Shown: positions 37,726-50,478, numbered from the stretch's first letter. The stretch: DNA of 64,000 nucleotides from Ashinkailepas kermadecensis (GCA_034440615.1 JAOTOM010004342.1:204587-268586); one strand, 5' to 3'. Made by a program: numbers and translations. Notes: generated from the letters alone by a model not told the origin.

Positions 37726-37995
37726 CAGGTAACAGTAACAATGACGTAACCAGGTAATAACAACAGTGATGTTACCAGGTAACAGTAACAGTGATGATAC
37801 CAGATAACAGTAACAGTGATGTTGCCAGGTAACAGTAACAGTGACGTTACCAGATGACAGTAACAGTGATGTTGCCGGGTAACAGTAACAGTGACGTTAC
37901 CAGGTAATAGTAACAGTGACGAGGTAAGTGATGTTGCCGGGTAACAGTAACAGTGACGTTACCAGGTAATAGTAACAGTGATGCTGCCAGGTAAA
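37726..37995. repeat. 25 bp minisatellite, about 10 copies
   Basis: CAGGTAACAGTAACAGTGAT plus GTTAC units, with one truncated unit near 37920. Confidence 0.93.
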
Positions 37996-38782
37996 ACGTA
38001 TGACCTCTTCAGGTGCACAAGAAATAAAATGAAACATGAGACACATCCCAGAGTACGTTAGTTACACCAGTACATTTCTTTCAAGTCGAGGGCCACACGC
38101 TGCGACCTTTAAGATTGTGCTCAGTAAGCAAGCCTTTGAACTATTCTTGGGATAGTCGACTGTTCCTTTTGTTGGCTAATGTCTGTCACTTCAGGGTCTG
38201 ATTACCCACGGGGCCGATTGCTGACATCTCAGGGACGTGAGAGGTGACACGCTGGACACATTGGATCGGGCAGCGGTCACGGACGTGGCAGGTGACACGT
38301 TGGACACACTGGACCCGGGGATGGCCATCGCTTCACCAAGTGCATGACGGACGCGTCCAGCTTCGTGTTCGGCTCTGCGACCAGTTCCCCGTCCAGTTTT
38401 GTGCTGCCATTTTTGGCACGGTGGCACGGCATGGCAGCCAATAAAATGGCACAAGTGCGTTTTGCTGCGCCAAATCAGAATTTGCCGTGCAACTGCGTGC
38501 CATGGCCGGCCTATGCTTCAAACAATATTGCAGCATGGATCTAAAATTGCCTTAATGCCGAACCCAACGTTTCAAGGTGGAAAGTGGAACTGGTTTAGGT
38601 GAGGCGGTATGGAAAACCTTGAAATGCAGGGGTAGCGCTGATTTACTCATTGTGTGGAAAGTTTTGCAGCTCTGCCATTGTTTGCTTTCGCCATCTGTGA
38701 AGTTGTTTTCCTCCTTCTTGAAATCGTCCCTTTCCTTTTGCCGTAACTTTGCCGTGTCTTTCGTCGTGCCATCAGCCAGCTC
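37996..38782. other. Unique sequence with a small GTGACACG duplication
   Basis: GGACGTGAGAGGTGACACGC and a diverged copy lie at 38232-38318. Nothing else recognised. Confidence 0.4.
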
Positions 38783-39221
38783 GCCGTGCTGTGTGACGCG
38801 CCGTGTGCCGTGCCCTGCTATGTGCCGTGCCGTGCCGTGTGCCGTGCCGTGCTATGTGCCGTGCCGTGCCGTGTGCCGTGCCGTGCCGTGCCGTGCTATG
38901 TGCCGTGCCGTGCCGTGTGCCGTGCCGTGCCGTGCCGTGTGCCGTGCCGTGCCGTGCCGTGCCGTGCCGTGCGCGCCGTGTGCCGTGCCGCGCCGTGTGC
39001 CGTGCCGTGCTATGTGCCGTGCCGTGCCGTGTGCCGTGCCGTGCCGTGCCGTGTGCCGTGCCGTGCCGTGCCGTGTGCCGTGCCGTGCCGTGCTGTGCCG
39101 TGCCGTGCCGTGTGCCGTGCCGTGCCGTGTGCCGTGCCGTGCCGTGCCGTGTGCCGTGCCGTGCCGCGCCGTGTGCCGTGCCGTGCCGTGTGCCGTGCCG
39201 TGCCGTGTGCCGTGCCGTGCC
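38783..39221. repeat. Pentanucleotide (GTGCC)n array, about 440 bp
   Basis: GTGCC repeats interspersed with GTGTGCC and GTGCTATGTGCC variants. Cysteine/arginine-rich + frames (VPCRAVCRAVPC) and a TARHGTRHG minus frame arise because no stop is possible in the repeat. Not coding. Confidence 0.97.
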
Positions 39222-42200
39222 AGAATCTGCTGTGCCCGTGGCGTGTCCAGTGACAGTTTTTGGGGAAACAAGCGGAAACTCCAGCGTAGACCACCAGCGC
39301 TTCAGTGCCGAGTTCGTGTCCGTGTTCTTGTCGACACGTGCGGCGTGAACGTGCTGCACACGCTGCTGTGCACCTGCTGGACCGCCGACGCTGTCGACTC
39401 CTGTTCCCACATCGCCAGCCTGCCTCTCAGCCTCTGCCAGCCTGTCCGTTGTCCCATCTGGCCTGACTGAGTGGCTTGTGCAGCTTGTAGTACGTCGTGA
39501 TCGGCTTCGGGGTGGCCGGCGTGCCACACGCTCTGCTGTTTCTGGTGGTGTGCTGTCGTGGTGGCCAGCTAGGTCCGGCCTCCCAGTATACTTGGCATCG
39601 TGGTGGAAATAGAATGCCTTCTGCGTTTTCTATCGGAAATTGGCCAGAAATGCACCACTTGCCCGGTGTGGCTTGAGCGCTGAAATTACATTTGGGTAGT
39701 CGTTTTAGACGGCTTTCTTTGGTTTCAGTGAGTTACACGGATTATCAATATTTTTGCCGCATTCTGCGGTGACCATTATTAGCTTTAAAAATGAGTGTCG
39801 TCAATCAGTTTACGTCTCAGCCTCCACCCAGGAGTGATGTTTTGTTCGATGAGTTCCTGGCTGTGCCGCTCTTGCTGGCGTCCTTTGCTGACGTCATTTA
39901 CCGACTGCAGTGGACCACTGTCCGTGCCAAGCAAGCAGACTACCTAGTGCGAGAGGGCCATAGCTAGTACGTGCGACATCTGTGTCACATCTGCGACATC
40001 GTGCGACATCTGTGACAGCTGTGTCGCCAGCACAGCTGTCATGTGTGTCGCCAGCCAGACTAGCGGCATGCTATCGCCCAGCTCATGCAAAAATACGCCG
40101 AAGTAGCTTAGCCCAGCTTTTCTCACGTGTTTCAGTGTACTAGCGTCAGCAGTTCCGGTAGCGATCAACCCGAAGCTCATCCGGCAACTGCGAGGTGTTT
40201 TCTTTTACAATTTGTTCAGCCCGATGCGGAAGGCAATAGCGTCAAATGAGCGTCATCGACCAGAAACAAGACCGCGCGGTTGGGCCGCCCAGTGCTGTCT
40301 CCAATACCTGCTGCACGAAATGCGAGCGGCTGGTGATGAGCGGATGCTGTGGCTCGCCGTGTTTTGGTGCACTCAGCTTGTAGTTTAACGATGTGTGCTG
40401 ATGTGCCATGCAGCGGGAAATGCATAGACTTTGATGGTGCAAGTGGCTGTGGCACCACAGCCGAGTCCTTCGATTATCGTCCAGCAGCAGTACAGTCGAC
40501 ATGCAGTTATTAATTTCGTGTTGGATTATTATGTGTGGGAAGGGCCGTTAAGAGCAAAATTTATCCAAGCGAGCGTGCCTGCCGAGGAATTCGGATTAGG
40601 CTTTACTGCCTGCTGCGGACAAGCTCGTTTTTTGTTTTGCTCTGCTAGAGGTCGTCGTCATTTCTGTTTCGCTGAGATGATGCAACTGGGCATAATGCCA
40701 TGGTCTCGTTTATTACGGCATATATTTAAGTCTTGATTAAAGTCTGCAAAAAACAAGTCTTGTTGCTGCGAGATCCCTCCTAACTTGTTTAATCCCAAGA
40801 TAAATTCCAGGTGCTAGGTCATCTCACTTGATATCATTCACAAAGCAACTGCTGGCGGTACGTTACTTGGTTTGTGTTCGATGTTCGTACGCGAAGTCCA
40901 TGTAACATGTCACTCAATTCACTGGCTCATTTGTTCCCAAATATCGCATGACATTTGATAACTTAAATATCACGAGCTCATTCGATGCCATGCAAACTAT
41001 CAGTGAAGACAGTCTCTGAGAGTTGGGGTGCAAAAAACATTCGTAAATATTTCCGTCATGCGCTATCAACTAGGATAGGATTACAAAATTTACAGACTTC
41101 GGAAGCCACCCCCTTGTCAACCCCGGGTATGTACGTCAATCCTTTATGTCGTAGATGTAATCCATACCTGCTGGCAGGGGTAAAAAAACCCACAAAGTCA
41201 CAAAGTCCACTTTGGAGAAGATATGGAGGAAGCCCACGAAAATGGAGAATTCAATGCGCGAGAGCATAGCTGATACGAGACAACTTCAAAGTAGAACTGG
41301 CAACGCCTCAGTCCTTATTTGTCCGTCATAAAGCTTTTTATAACGCATCAGTTCCATTCGGATTACGTGCTAGCAAAAGTGGCAGCTCAACCAGTCCCAT
41401 CACTACTCGCATGCACAAAGTGAGTTATCCACCGTGGAGAAGTGTTCTCCAAAAGGGAAACTCAGAAACTAAAGATAATCGATGTTAGAATGTTTTTTGC
41501 TGGTTGTTGAAAAAATAAATCATAAGTAAAACAATTGTTTTTTTTGAACTTTTGCAAAAAAAAGAAGAAGACATGAGCGATTTTTTCTTATAGGGCGACT
41601 CTTCTCCACTATTTAAGAATCGACCTTCGTACAATTTCATGAAATGAATGCAAGGCTCACAGTTATGCGAATTTCCGAAAAAAAAACTCGAGATCTGGAG
41701 ATCGAAAGGAAATCCACGGCGAATGGGAAGTCCTCGCAATGACCCGCTGACATATGGCATTGCGAAAATTCGGTGATATTTTCCGAGTGCAAATTTTTAG
41801 CGGGCATCGTTTTTTGTGCGGTAAATTGTTGAAATGGACAACTTTTGGTCCTGGAATTCGGTCGTGTGAACCGATGCAAAAGAGTTTGGGTTGCTTATTG
41901 GCCTTTTGGGCAACATATTTGAAATGGAGAAATATCGGATACTGATGTTGTTACTTTGGAGAAGGTTCTGCATATTTTTGACCCCTGCCTGCTGGATTAT
42001 AAGAGTTTTTTTTGTTGACGAAACGATTTTGCCATATTATTAAGGATTAAATACTGCGTATTCTAAGCAATCAAACAAACTCATATTTTGTGTGCAGGTT
42101 AAGCTCAGAAGATAAACCCTGTGCCTTGACGAGGGAAGAATAAATGCTACTCTCGCATAACCCTATCGTCACAACACCCGCCGTGTAGAACCTAGTGCGC

Positions 42201-42439
42201 TTTTTAGACCATATTTGTGCCGCCGAACAACCAAATGTGTTTGAAAAAGAGAGTCTGAACACTCGTTATTTATGCAGACGTTGCAAGGACCGAACCATGC
42301 GACATATTTTTCATTGACCTAGCCTGCCACTTGCAATGCGTTTGGGAAATGTCCAGACATGTGCCCTCAGCTCCACCAGAGCCACTCTCTGCTGCGGTGG
42401 TGTTTAGGAAACGGCTACCGTAGGCGGATTTTATCTCCA
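39222..42439. other. Largely unique sequence
   Basis: About 3.2 kb with no recognised gene. A small GTGCGACATCTGTG repeat cluster lies at 39971-40065, and AT-rich DNA dominates from 40730 on. No bHLH-like Ahr exon was found. Confidence 0.4.
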
Positions 42440-42720
42440 CGAGATCTCTACCGGTCCTATTCTGGTGATCTGTCATACTATAGTGGTCCACCGGTCATAC
42501 CACGGTGATCTGTCATACTCTAGTGGTCCACCGGTCATACCACGGTTATCTATCATCTTCTAGTGGCCCACCGGTCCTACTCCGGTGATATGCCATATTC
42601 TAGTGGTCCACCGGTCATACCACGGTGATCTATCATCTTCTAGTGGCCCACCGGTCCTACTCCGGTGATATGCCAACTCTAGTGGCCCACCGGTTCTACT
42701 CTAGTGGTCTACCGGTCTTA
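42440..42720. repeat. 40 bp minisatellite, about 7 copies
   Basis: CCACCGGT recurs at 42488, 42528, 42568, 42608 and 42648. Units contain TCTAGTGGTCCACCGGTCAT then ACCACGGTGATCTATCAT. They alternate between two sub-types (GTCAT versus GTCCTACTCC). Confidence 0.93.
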
Positions 42721-42902
42721 TATGGTGGTCTGTCAGTCCTGCTCTGGTGGTCCGCCGGTCCTGCTCTGGTGGTCCGCCGGTCCTGCTCTGGTGGTCCGCC
42801 GGTCCTGCTCTGGTGGTCTGCCGGTCCTGCTCTGGTGGTCTGTCGGTCCTGCTCTGGTGGTCCGCCGGTCCTGCTCTGGTGGTCCGCCGGTCCTGCTGGT
42901 AG
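42721..42902. repeat. 22 bp minisatellite, 8 copies
   Basis: GCTCTGGTGGTCCGCCGGTCCT units follow the 40 bp array directly. The unit resembles one half of the 40 bp unit (TCTAGTGGTCCACCGGTC). EQDRRTTRAGP minus-strand frames are artefacts. Confidence 0.95.
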
Positions 42903-43926
42903 GGTGGCCGGCCCGTCCCTGCCAGACACCCAGAAGCCATTTCGCCACCATCCTGGCAGCCTAATGAACATGCCACTAATTGTCGGCTACCATATGTGCT
43001 ACCATATGTGCTGCGCGCACCACCCGGTCGGACGATTTTCACTCCATTACGCATTTTTTGCCGGGCCACCGGTTTTTTTGTCGCCCACTGACAATTTGGC
43101 TCACTTAACCCTTTTAACCTGGGTCGGTCGAGCTGGACCGTAATGTTTGTTCTTCCGTGGTCACGAACACCCTCGACCCACATCGGCACCCCACACACAG
43201 TTGGGGGGGGGTCCCGATGGACGCCGGCTCACCTCCACCGTATCCGTGTGTTGGGATGGGCCCCGGCGTTAAGCACGAGTTGGGGGATATTTCCTCCGGG
43301 AGGTACAACATGCACGCATTGCGCGAGACTCCTTGGGGATTGTCGGCTTCTGGATTCCTCTGCTGCTGTTGCGAATGTTCTGCTGTCATACACGGTGGCA
43401 GCGTTAGCCTGTATGTAGGTTGTTAGGTTGTTAGGTTGTTAGGTTGTAGCCTGTATGTAGGTTGTTAGGGGAATGCACTCCGCTACCTATAAGTACTTGA
43501 AGGTATGGTTAAAGGTCATCACCAGGTGGCCAGAATAGACTGTAGCATAGCAATTACATCCCCATACTGAACAACTTGGAGTTAGGAAATAGGATGATTG
43601 GACGCAAAAGGCATTTCCACCCTATTTTAAATGCATTCCATCATCAGGGACTGCTACTACATCGTCAGGCAACCTATTCAGTGATCAACCAACCTTTAAC
43701 TGAGAACTTGTTGACGTTTAAATGCCATACACCTTGTTTTGTTGAACTTGAATTGATGGCCCTCAACAATTTGTTCTGAATAGAAGAGCTTCATTCAAAT
43801 AGACATTATATAGCCCATTTACTATCTTAAGCAGTTCAATCATACTACCCTTCATCTCCAAAACATGACTAAGCTCATACTTATGCACTGAGCACTTTCT
43901 ATGTTATAAATGGCCTAATCCAATGG
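42903..43926. other. Unique sequence
   Basis: No gene recognised. A short TTGTTAGG repeat lies at about 43417-43470. Confidence 0.4.
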
Positions 43927-44098
43927 CAATCCTAGTACCTTGACCCGGCACTCTTTGTAGGATAATCCACTGATAATTCTAGTAGTTTGACCATACACTT
44001 TTTGTAGGATAATTCACTGATAATTCTAGTGGTTTTACCCAGTACTCGTTGTAGGATAATCCACTGATAATCCTGGTAGTTTGACCCTACACTCTTTA
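43927..44098. repeat. ~46 bp minisatellite, 3-4 copies
   Basis: GTAGGATAATCCACTGATAA recurs at 43958, 44004 and 44051, with TAGTTTGACC-type linkers. Confidence 0.92.
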
Positions 44099-45049
44099 TG
44101 CCATACCTGTGTTGCTTTTTAAGGAAGGGCTGCAGACATATGTGCAATATTCCATGTGCGGTCGCACTTAGGCAAAGTACATTTTATAACTTCCTTGCTT
44201 TAATATTGACAGGCCAATTTATGATTGCAATATTCCAATCGCCCTGTTCCTAGCTGAGTTGCATGATTTTTTTGTTCTGCTTTCAGATTTGATTTCTTTT
44301 TTATTTAATTTTTGATATTCTGTCCTTGAAGCTAACAAGCCTAAATATTTGCCATCTTAAATGGCCTCCAGTTCACTACCTTCCAGTGCATATCGAAATG
44401 TCCTACCTCCAGACCCCAAATATATGGCATTACACTCACCATAGGCGAAAGACATCCACCGTTTGTCAGCCAGGCCATTACACTCACCATAGGCGAAAGA
44501 CATCTGCCACTTGGTAGCCTACTTGTTTAAGTACTGTACGTTCGGCTGAATGTTGCTAAATGCATCACTACTGTTAGCCCAGCCCCGCCACTTTGATGTC
44601 AGTAAATTTAAGCATTCCATTTCTGAGTCCTACCTCAACGTTGTTCACACAGAAAACAATAAGCGCACCTAGAATACCTAAGTGATGCCCCACACAGAAC
44701 AATGTCTGTCTGTCCCCACTACCTCAGTCTGTTTCTGTGTTGTCTCTCTCCCTGGTTATTTATCCCTCTGCAGTTGCCCGGAGAGAAAGTCGACATGCGC
44801 GGCCCACCCAGGCTGCTCTGTCGCGTGCAAGGCCCTGCCCACCCACGCCAGCGGTCGGCTGTCGCACGTGCGTGCGTCGGTCTGACCCAGAGCCTATTTG
44901 GTGGTTATACACTTTGATTTGATTACGGGCCCGCAGGCCTGAGCAGCGCAGGTCCGATGTACGGTTTGGTGCTGGCGGTCGCTCATTAGTGGGCGAGCAC
45001 GTCGGTGACCAGATGTGATCTGGAGCGTCTGTGCGCTGGGTCTCACACC
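44099..45049. other. Unique sequence with a 29 bp duplication
   Basis: CATTACACTCACCATAGGCG plus AAAGACATC occurs at 44428 and 44476. Nothing else recognised. Confidence 0.45.
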
Positions 45050-45436
45050 GCCGGTCTCAGTCGAGCCAGGAGTCGAGCTGGGCCTCACACCGCTGCTTTG
45101 AGCCGCACTAAGAGTCGAGCTGGGCCTTACGCGGTGGTCTGAGCCGCACAAGGAGTCGAGCTGGGCCTCACGCGGTGGTCTGAGCCGCACTAGGAGTCGT
45201 GCTGGGCCTCACACGGTGGTCTGGAGTCGAGCTGGGCCTCACACCGCTGCTTTGAGCCGCACTAAGAGTCGAGCTGGGCCTTACGCGGTGGTCTGAGCCG
45301 CACAAGGAGTCGAGCTGGGCCTCACGCGGTGGTCTGAGCCGCACTAGGAGTCGTGCTGGGCCTCACACGGTGGTCTGGAGTCGAGCTGGGCCTCACACCG
45401 CTGCTTTGAGCCGCACTAAGAGTCGAGCTGGGCCCT
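45050..45436. repeat. ~42 bp minisatellite in 154 bp higher-order units
   Basis: GAGTCGAGCTGGGCCTCACA units recur. CGCTGCTTTGAGCCGCACTA occurs at 45091, 45245 and 45399, exactly 154 bp apart, with nearly identical intervening sequence. Confidence 0.95.
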
Positions 45437-45655
45437 GGTTTGGTATCCTGCTGATGTTAATTTGTCATTTTCTGTATTCAATCTGAGAATATGTCTCGAA
45501 AATATGGACTCGGAAACCACTGGCTTCGTGAGAGATATCCAGCCCTGTCCAGGGACCTTAGTCACTCTCATGAGGGGATGCTGTCCGACGCCCGGCGTCG
45601 GAGGATATGTTGCGTCAGGAAACAATCAGGTAACTTGGTTTAGGGTGCTGCTATG

Positions 45656-45813
45656 GAGTCAGTGTCAGTGTCAGAGTCAGTGTCAGTGTCAGAGTCAGTG
45701 TCAGTGTCAGTGTCAGAGTCAGTGTCAGTGTCAGTGTCAGTGCCAGTGCCAGTGTCAGAGTCAGAGTCAGTGTCAGTGTCAGTGTCAGTGTCAGAGTCTG
45801 TGTCAGTGCTCAG
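45656..45813. repeat. 6 bp (GTCAGT)n array
   Basis: GTCAGT and GTCAGA hexamers giving VSVSESVS and QCQCQSQC frames. Not coding. Confidence 0.95.
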
Positions 45814-47850
45814 TGCACGTCAGTGTCAGGGAACTATGTTATCGATGGTGTTTCCCGTGCGTTGCATCTCATAAGAAGTGAAGGCTTGGTCAATGATATT
45901 GCATGCTGAGTCTCATGCCATTTGGGCAGCACTCCAGCAAGCATGAGTTTTGCCTCCATAATCCGACAAATCGGCTTGAGCGAAGATACTGTGGAGATTA
46001 CCCGGTCTAGAAGTCCCGACATTGAAGCAACGGACGTTGTGGCTTCCCCTTGATGTACTGGAAGGCTTTCACGACCAAAAAAAGGCTTGATCCGACCGAG
46101 CTTTTGTTCCTAAGTCCTCTTGCGCCAGGTGTACGGGTATACTGGTCTAAGCGTAACATTCTCGGCTTACCGTCGAGTTGTGGGAAGGCTCTGCTTGTCC
46201 CAGCTCGAATTTCTGAAATCTGTTCCTCAGCATCATCAGCCAGCCTTGGGCCCAGACGCCTGGGCTAGCCTTCACTTTCAGATGAAAGTCTTCCACCATT
46301 AATCAAAGCCCAAGATACCATCGTTGCATAGCCACAGCAATCAAGACGATTCGGATATATTTTGTCCTCCAAAGTGGGTGCTTCATCTGCTTCATTTGAA
46401 TCCAGCTGACTTGATTCCACCAAGCATGTGTAGTCAGTACCACCCTCAAAATTGGAATCGTTTTCAAGTTGTTAAACAACAAAACATTCGAAGTAAAAAT
46501 TAAGCAAACAATCTGGATGCATATGAAGTCTCTCAATATATGATGATTCTATTATCAGAGGCGATAAAATCGGCTACCTAGTCACGTGCATATATGAACG
46601 GTAAGAAAATTATTTCCCGAAGAGTGGAAGCCAATAATGTGCTGTTCAGTACAATTCCGCACTATATTGACCACTGCGGTGCCTTCAGAAGAAGCTACAT
46701 TAGTTGAGAATAAAGGAAAGACAGCTGCTCAGAGAGGCACCTGACTTTTAATCCCACATGCAGTTTGTTTCGCTTGATGGTCAAAAGCTCGTGCTTTCCT
46801 GATACGTTCAGGCTCTATTTTGACTGATGTGGCAGCAGATTATCAAGACCATTTCCTGAAATATCCTAAAATGGGAACTAGCAAAGCAAATGTAGTGAAA
46901 CTTTATGGCAGATCCTTTGCAATCGGTCCAAACTGATGTCGATTTAACTTCGTGGAGCATAACGATAAGGAAAGGATGGGAATAGATCAAATTTGCTGAG
47001 GATAAACGGGTACGGATTGAATAATGAATTCACTCTCCAACTTTTGTCTTGGAAACGAAAATGGAAGAAAAATAATCACATTTCCTTCTGCTTCCCACCA
47101 ATAACTTTACGTACTAAAATGTTGGAATTAGGTGAAGCTGGGTCTTTTTAACTGTCCGAAAAATGTGTGATGCCACTAATTACTAACTACATTGTCATGC
47201 TCAGTCTCGTAGGCCCGTTAATGTCAAGCACGTGCAGAAGTAGCTTGAGCTGGATTCATTCCTTGTTTTATCAGTTTCCAGTCATCATCAAACCTGCATG
47301 CAATCTACATCAATAGAATCACATTATAATCAATGAGCATGCTGATATACTACCAATAATCACATTCAGCAACCCACGTATTCCACATGTAGCTTCATTT
47401 TTGCCCAGGTAAGTAGTTACCTACATACTCATTATGTGTATACGGCGCACGCTACTCCCACCAGTTCCTGATGGGCGTCGGCTATCATGTTGGTAATATT
47501 CAAATTCGCTTGGATTCAGTCTGAGATAGCGATATAATGCGTCTCTATCACTCCTGGGTCGCTTTCAGCTCACAAGCATGTAAAACTATATATTCAGCCG
47601 GTTGCTGGTGATGAACTCGGCGTGCACTGTGAGAGGAGAATGCATGTGGCTGGAGTGCAAGGCTGCCCCAATCACCATGTCCATCGGCATGTTCATCAGC
47701 ATGCCCTGTTCATGAGATCATTCATCTATTATGATCGAGCCAAACCTGGAATAGGCCTCCAATAGCTTTGATACGGGATATCCACTTTGTGCTGGTCGTG
47801 ATGAGCTGGAAGGCACTCAAGTTCTCTTCAACTAAACTTGGGAGGCTCAC
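45814..47850. other. Unique sequence
   Basis: About 2 kb, AT-leaning, with no recognised gene. Confidence 0.4.
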
Positions 47851-47901
47851 CGTTAGAATAACCTTGCTCGGATTTACGTACTCTGTGCAGGCAGCCGCCA
47901 T
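47851..47901 (-). CDS. Candidate first coding exon of an unrecognised gene
   Basis: On the minus strand AAAATGGCGGC places an ATG in a strong context (A at -3, G at +4) inside a YY1-like motif often found at TATA-less gene starts. The frame reads MAAACTEYVNPSKVILT and meets a good donor, ACG|GTGAGC (complement at 47845-47850), after exactly 17 codons. GC-rich DNA lies upstream in transcription direction (47990-48240). I recognise no protein family, and the frame also stays open past the donor to 47722 within a 133-codon ORF, so intronless read-through cannot be excluded. This is a context-based inference only. Confidence 0.3.
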
Positions 47902-47989
47902 TTTCAAAGCTTCAGCACGTGAAGAAGCAACGTCGCCCAAGACATCCGAGCTCGCATTTGGTGGTGCATTCAATTCCGACACGAGCCGA

Positions 47990-48285
47990 CGCTCATTGTG
48001 CTGCTGACGGCGCCTGTGCGCCGGCGTTTGGGGTGGTGACGCTGCGCCTGGCACAGGGTGCCCCCGCGATGCCGCCTGAGCGCGCCACTGCTCGCGCCCT
48101 GAGACGATGACGGCGCCTGGCACAGGGCGGCGCCATTTTCGACGCCGCCGACCAACTTCGGATTTTTACGATCCAGCCTGAAAGCAGGGGGCCGCCGCGG
48201 GCCGAAAGTCAATACGACGCCGTCTCAATAGACTCGGATATATTGCCGATCCTGCTTATTGAGCGCCGTCGACGATTGGCGGCCG
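47990..48285 (-). promoter_or_regulatory. GC-rich possible promoter
   Basis: CG-rich DNA directly upstream of the minus-strand ATG at 47901. It contains a repeated CGCCTGGCACAGGG at 48046 and 48114. Promoter function is inferred from composition and the adjacent YY1-like start. Confidence 0.3.
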
Positions 48286-48540
48286 GAAGCCGAGAGCCGC
48301 GGCCGGTAGCCTGACGGCAGCCGGGAGCCGGGAGCCTCACTCGGCAGCCTGACTGGCCGCCGGGAGCCTCACTCGACAGCCTAACTGGCAGCCGGAAGCC
48401 GAGAGCCACGGCCGGTAGCCTGACTGGCGGCCGGAAGCCGGAAGCCTCAATCGGCAGCCTGACTGGCAGCCGGGAGCCGGGAGCCCCACTCGGCAGCCTG
48501 ACTGGCAGCCGGAAGCCGGGAGCCCCACTCGGCGGCTTGC
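48286..48540. repeat. ~43 bp GC-rich minisatellite, about 6 copies
   Basis: Units such as CAGCCTGACTGGCAGCCGGA then AGCCGGGAGCCCCACTCGG, with block-wise variants. Confidence 0.9.
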
Positions 48541-49829
48541 AGTCCGACGCACCACTACACATCGAGGCGCGCTTGCTACCGTCTCGGGATCACCGCAGTC
48601 GGGCTCAGCCGGAGGAGGGCCGCGGTAAGGCCGGCAAGGCCAGAACACGACTACTAAATTCACAAAGTCCGTCTGAAAGTCGCCAATGTGCTCGCTCCAA
48701 GAAGGGCAGGCACCGTCGGCGGAAGTGGCCTACTTTGGGGCGGGGTGTCGCGCGGAGCCAGCGACCCGATTAGCCGGTGGATCGTTTCTGGGACTCGCCG
48801 ACAAAGACGGCTTGACGTAGCCTGACACAGCAAGGCCAGTATGCGCTCTGAATTCCCCATTGTAACGAGCTGCCGGAAATGGCCGACGGCTTGTCGTGCT
48901 ACGTGTCCACCATTTGCCGTATCAATGATAAAAATAGCCGAGATTCCACTCGTCGTCATCAAAATCAGCAGCGTTCTGTTCCATCTTTCCAGTTCGGCTC
49001 AGAGTTTTAGCGCTCGCAATGTTGTCAGGCAGGTGGAAGCTCAAACACTCATTAAAAATTCATGCGCTTTCACATTATTGCCAGATTCCCCCTGGAACAG
49101 TATAAATGTAGTCAAGGTGAAAGGTGCCGGCAATCGGGAGTCATCAAGTTCAGTGTCTACATCACCTTCCGAGCTTCTCTGCCATATTCGATTTGATGGT
49201 ATTACTTGTCAGTTAGTTTCCAGACGTTGAAAACACCCGAACATGTCCCCAGCGTGAAGAACATTGCGAGCCACATCTCGGCTGAACACGCCGTCAGTCC
49301 CGGGGTCTAAGACTACACAGCACATTATCCCAGTGTTCCTGGGACGCCCGAACTTCGGGACGCTTTCCCTGTCCCGTTGACGCCGCACTTGGATCCAGAA
49401 AGGATCCAGGATCCAGGCAGATCCAGGCAGATCCAGGCAGATCCCGGAAGTATCACCGGAAGGGCACATTTCCTCGGAGGGGCGCCCTAGGAGGAAACAC
49501 AATCATTGAGCAGTGTGTGCACTCAAGCATGCTGAAGCTACTGAAGCCTTGTCGTGACTAATTGGTGCCTTTTCCCTTGAAAAGAACGACTTTGACTTTT
49601 AAAGAAAGTTAAGCGGGCGATATGCACTCGAGCCTTCCTGAATTGACGCCTATTCCGGTTGGATGAGAGGAAGCTTTCTATGGGGGACGTGCTCCCGTGC
49701 ATGCCTCTACATCCGCTCCTGACTTGGACGTAGTCCATGGATGCTAAATGATCACGTAACCGAAGCGCCAGAAAACCCAAATAAACAGTCCAACAACTGG
49801 AGCAGAGACATAGCCTCGTGAACACCGGA
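48541..49829. other. Unique sequence with a 10 bp GATCCAGGCA repeat
   Basis: (GATCCAGGCA) about 4 copies at 49398-49445. No gene recognised. Confidence 0.45.
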
Positions 49830-50000
49830 CTGTGATGTGGTGGCAGTGCCCGGGACGTCAGACTTGAATGTCCCCGGGGAGGTCTGACATGACGTGGTGG
49901 CAGTCCCGGGGACGTGGATTTGGACGAAGTCTCTGTCCGGGAGGTCGGAATTGACGCAGTCCCTGGAAGTTCCAGGGAGTCCCTGGAACGCGGACTTGTT
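49830..50000. repeat. Diverged ~61 bp GACGTGGTGGCAGTCCC repeats
   Basis: GATGTGGTGGCAGTGCCCGG, GACGTGGTGGCAGTCCCGGG and a more diverged third unit, each followed by an aggaggtc-type segment. Confidence 0.7.
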
Positions 50001-50029
50001 CGTGGTCTTTGTGCTCGTGGAGGTCGGCC

Positions 50030-50420
50030 GAGGACGAGGTGGCGGTGCCGCGGAGGTGGCGGGCCACTCTGAGCCAGGTACAGCGTATTGATCTGCCTCG
50101 GCCGGCCGACATGATAATTCTCCGCGGCCGCCGCCGGGTGTGGCCCCTCCTCCTCTCTCGGCCAATCGATGACCCGCGCGAGTGCCAATCTCGTCGCCAG
50201 CCGGCTGGGCGGCGGCCGGCGCCGCCTGGGCGGCCGCACCAGTCACCACCTCCGGCGCACCAGCACCACCGGCGACGGCACCACCACCAGCGCGTCGGCT
50301 CTGCCGCCGACCATCGTCCTGCGCCACAACGCCGCCGACTGTGCCCTGCACGCGGACGCGAACGAAAGGGGTGGCGGCGCATAAATCGTCTGCTGGTGGC
50401 CTGCGGTCTGCGCTGGTGGT
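50030..50420. promoter_or_regulatory. CpG-rich island
   Basis: GC- and CG-rich DNA with a CCAAT box (GGCCAATCG at 50160). No exon with a convincing donor was seen. Could be a promoter or merely GC-rich DNA next to the SINE. Confidence 0.3.
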
Positions 50421-50478
50421 CATTAGCGGCAGCCAGGCCGCGTGAAGCGAGAAGGGGGTGGTCGCTCGCACCTGCCTC

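Noticed and set aside
38577..39470. Cysteine-rich 297-codon ORF
   Set aside because: Translation of the (GTGCC)n pentamer. Cysteines are not spaced as in any known fold, and minus frames are equally open.
43417..43470. Arthropod telomeric TTAGG repeat
   Set aside because: The local unit is TTGTTAGG with only a few copies, not a contiguous TTAGG pentamer run.
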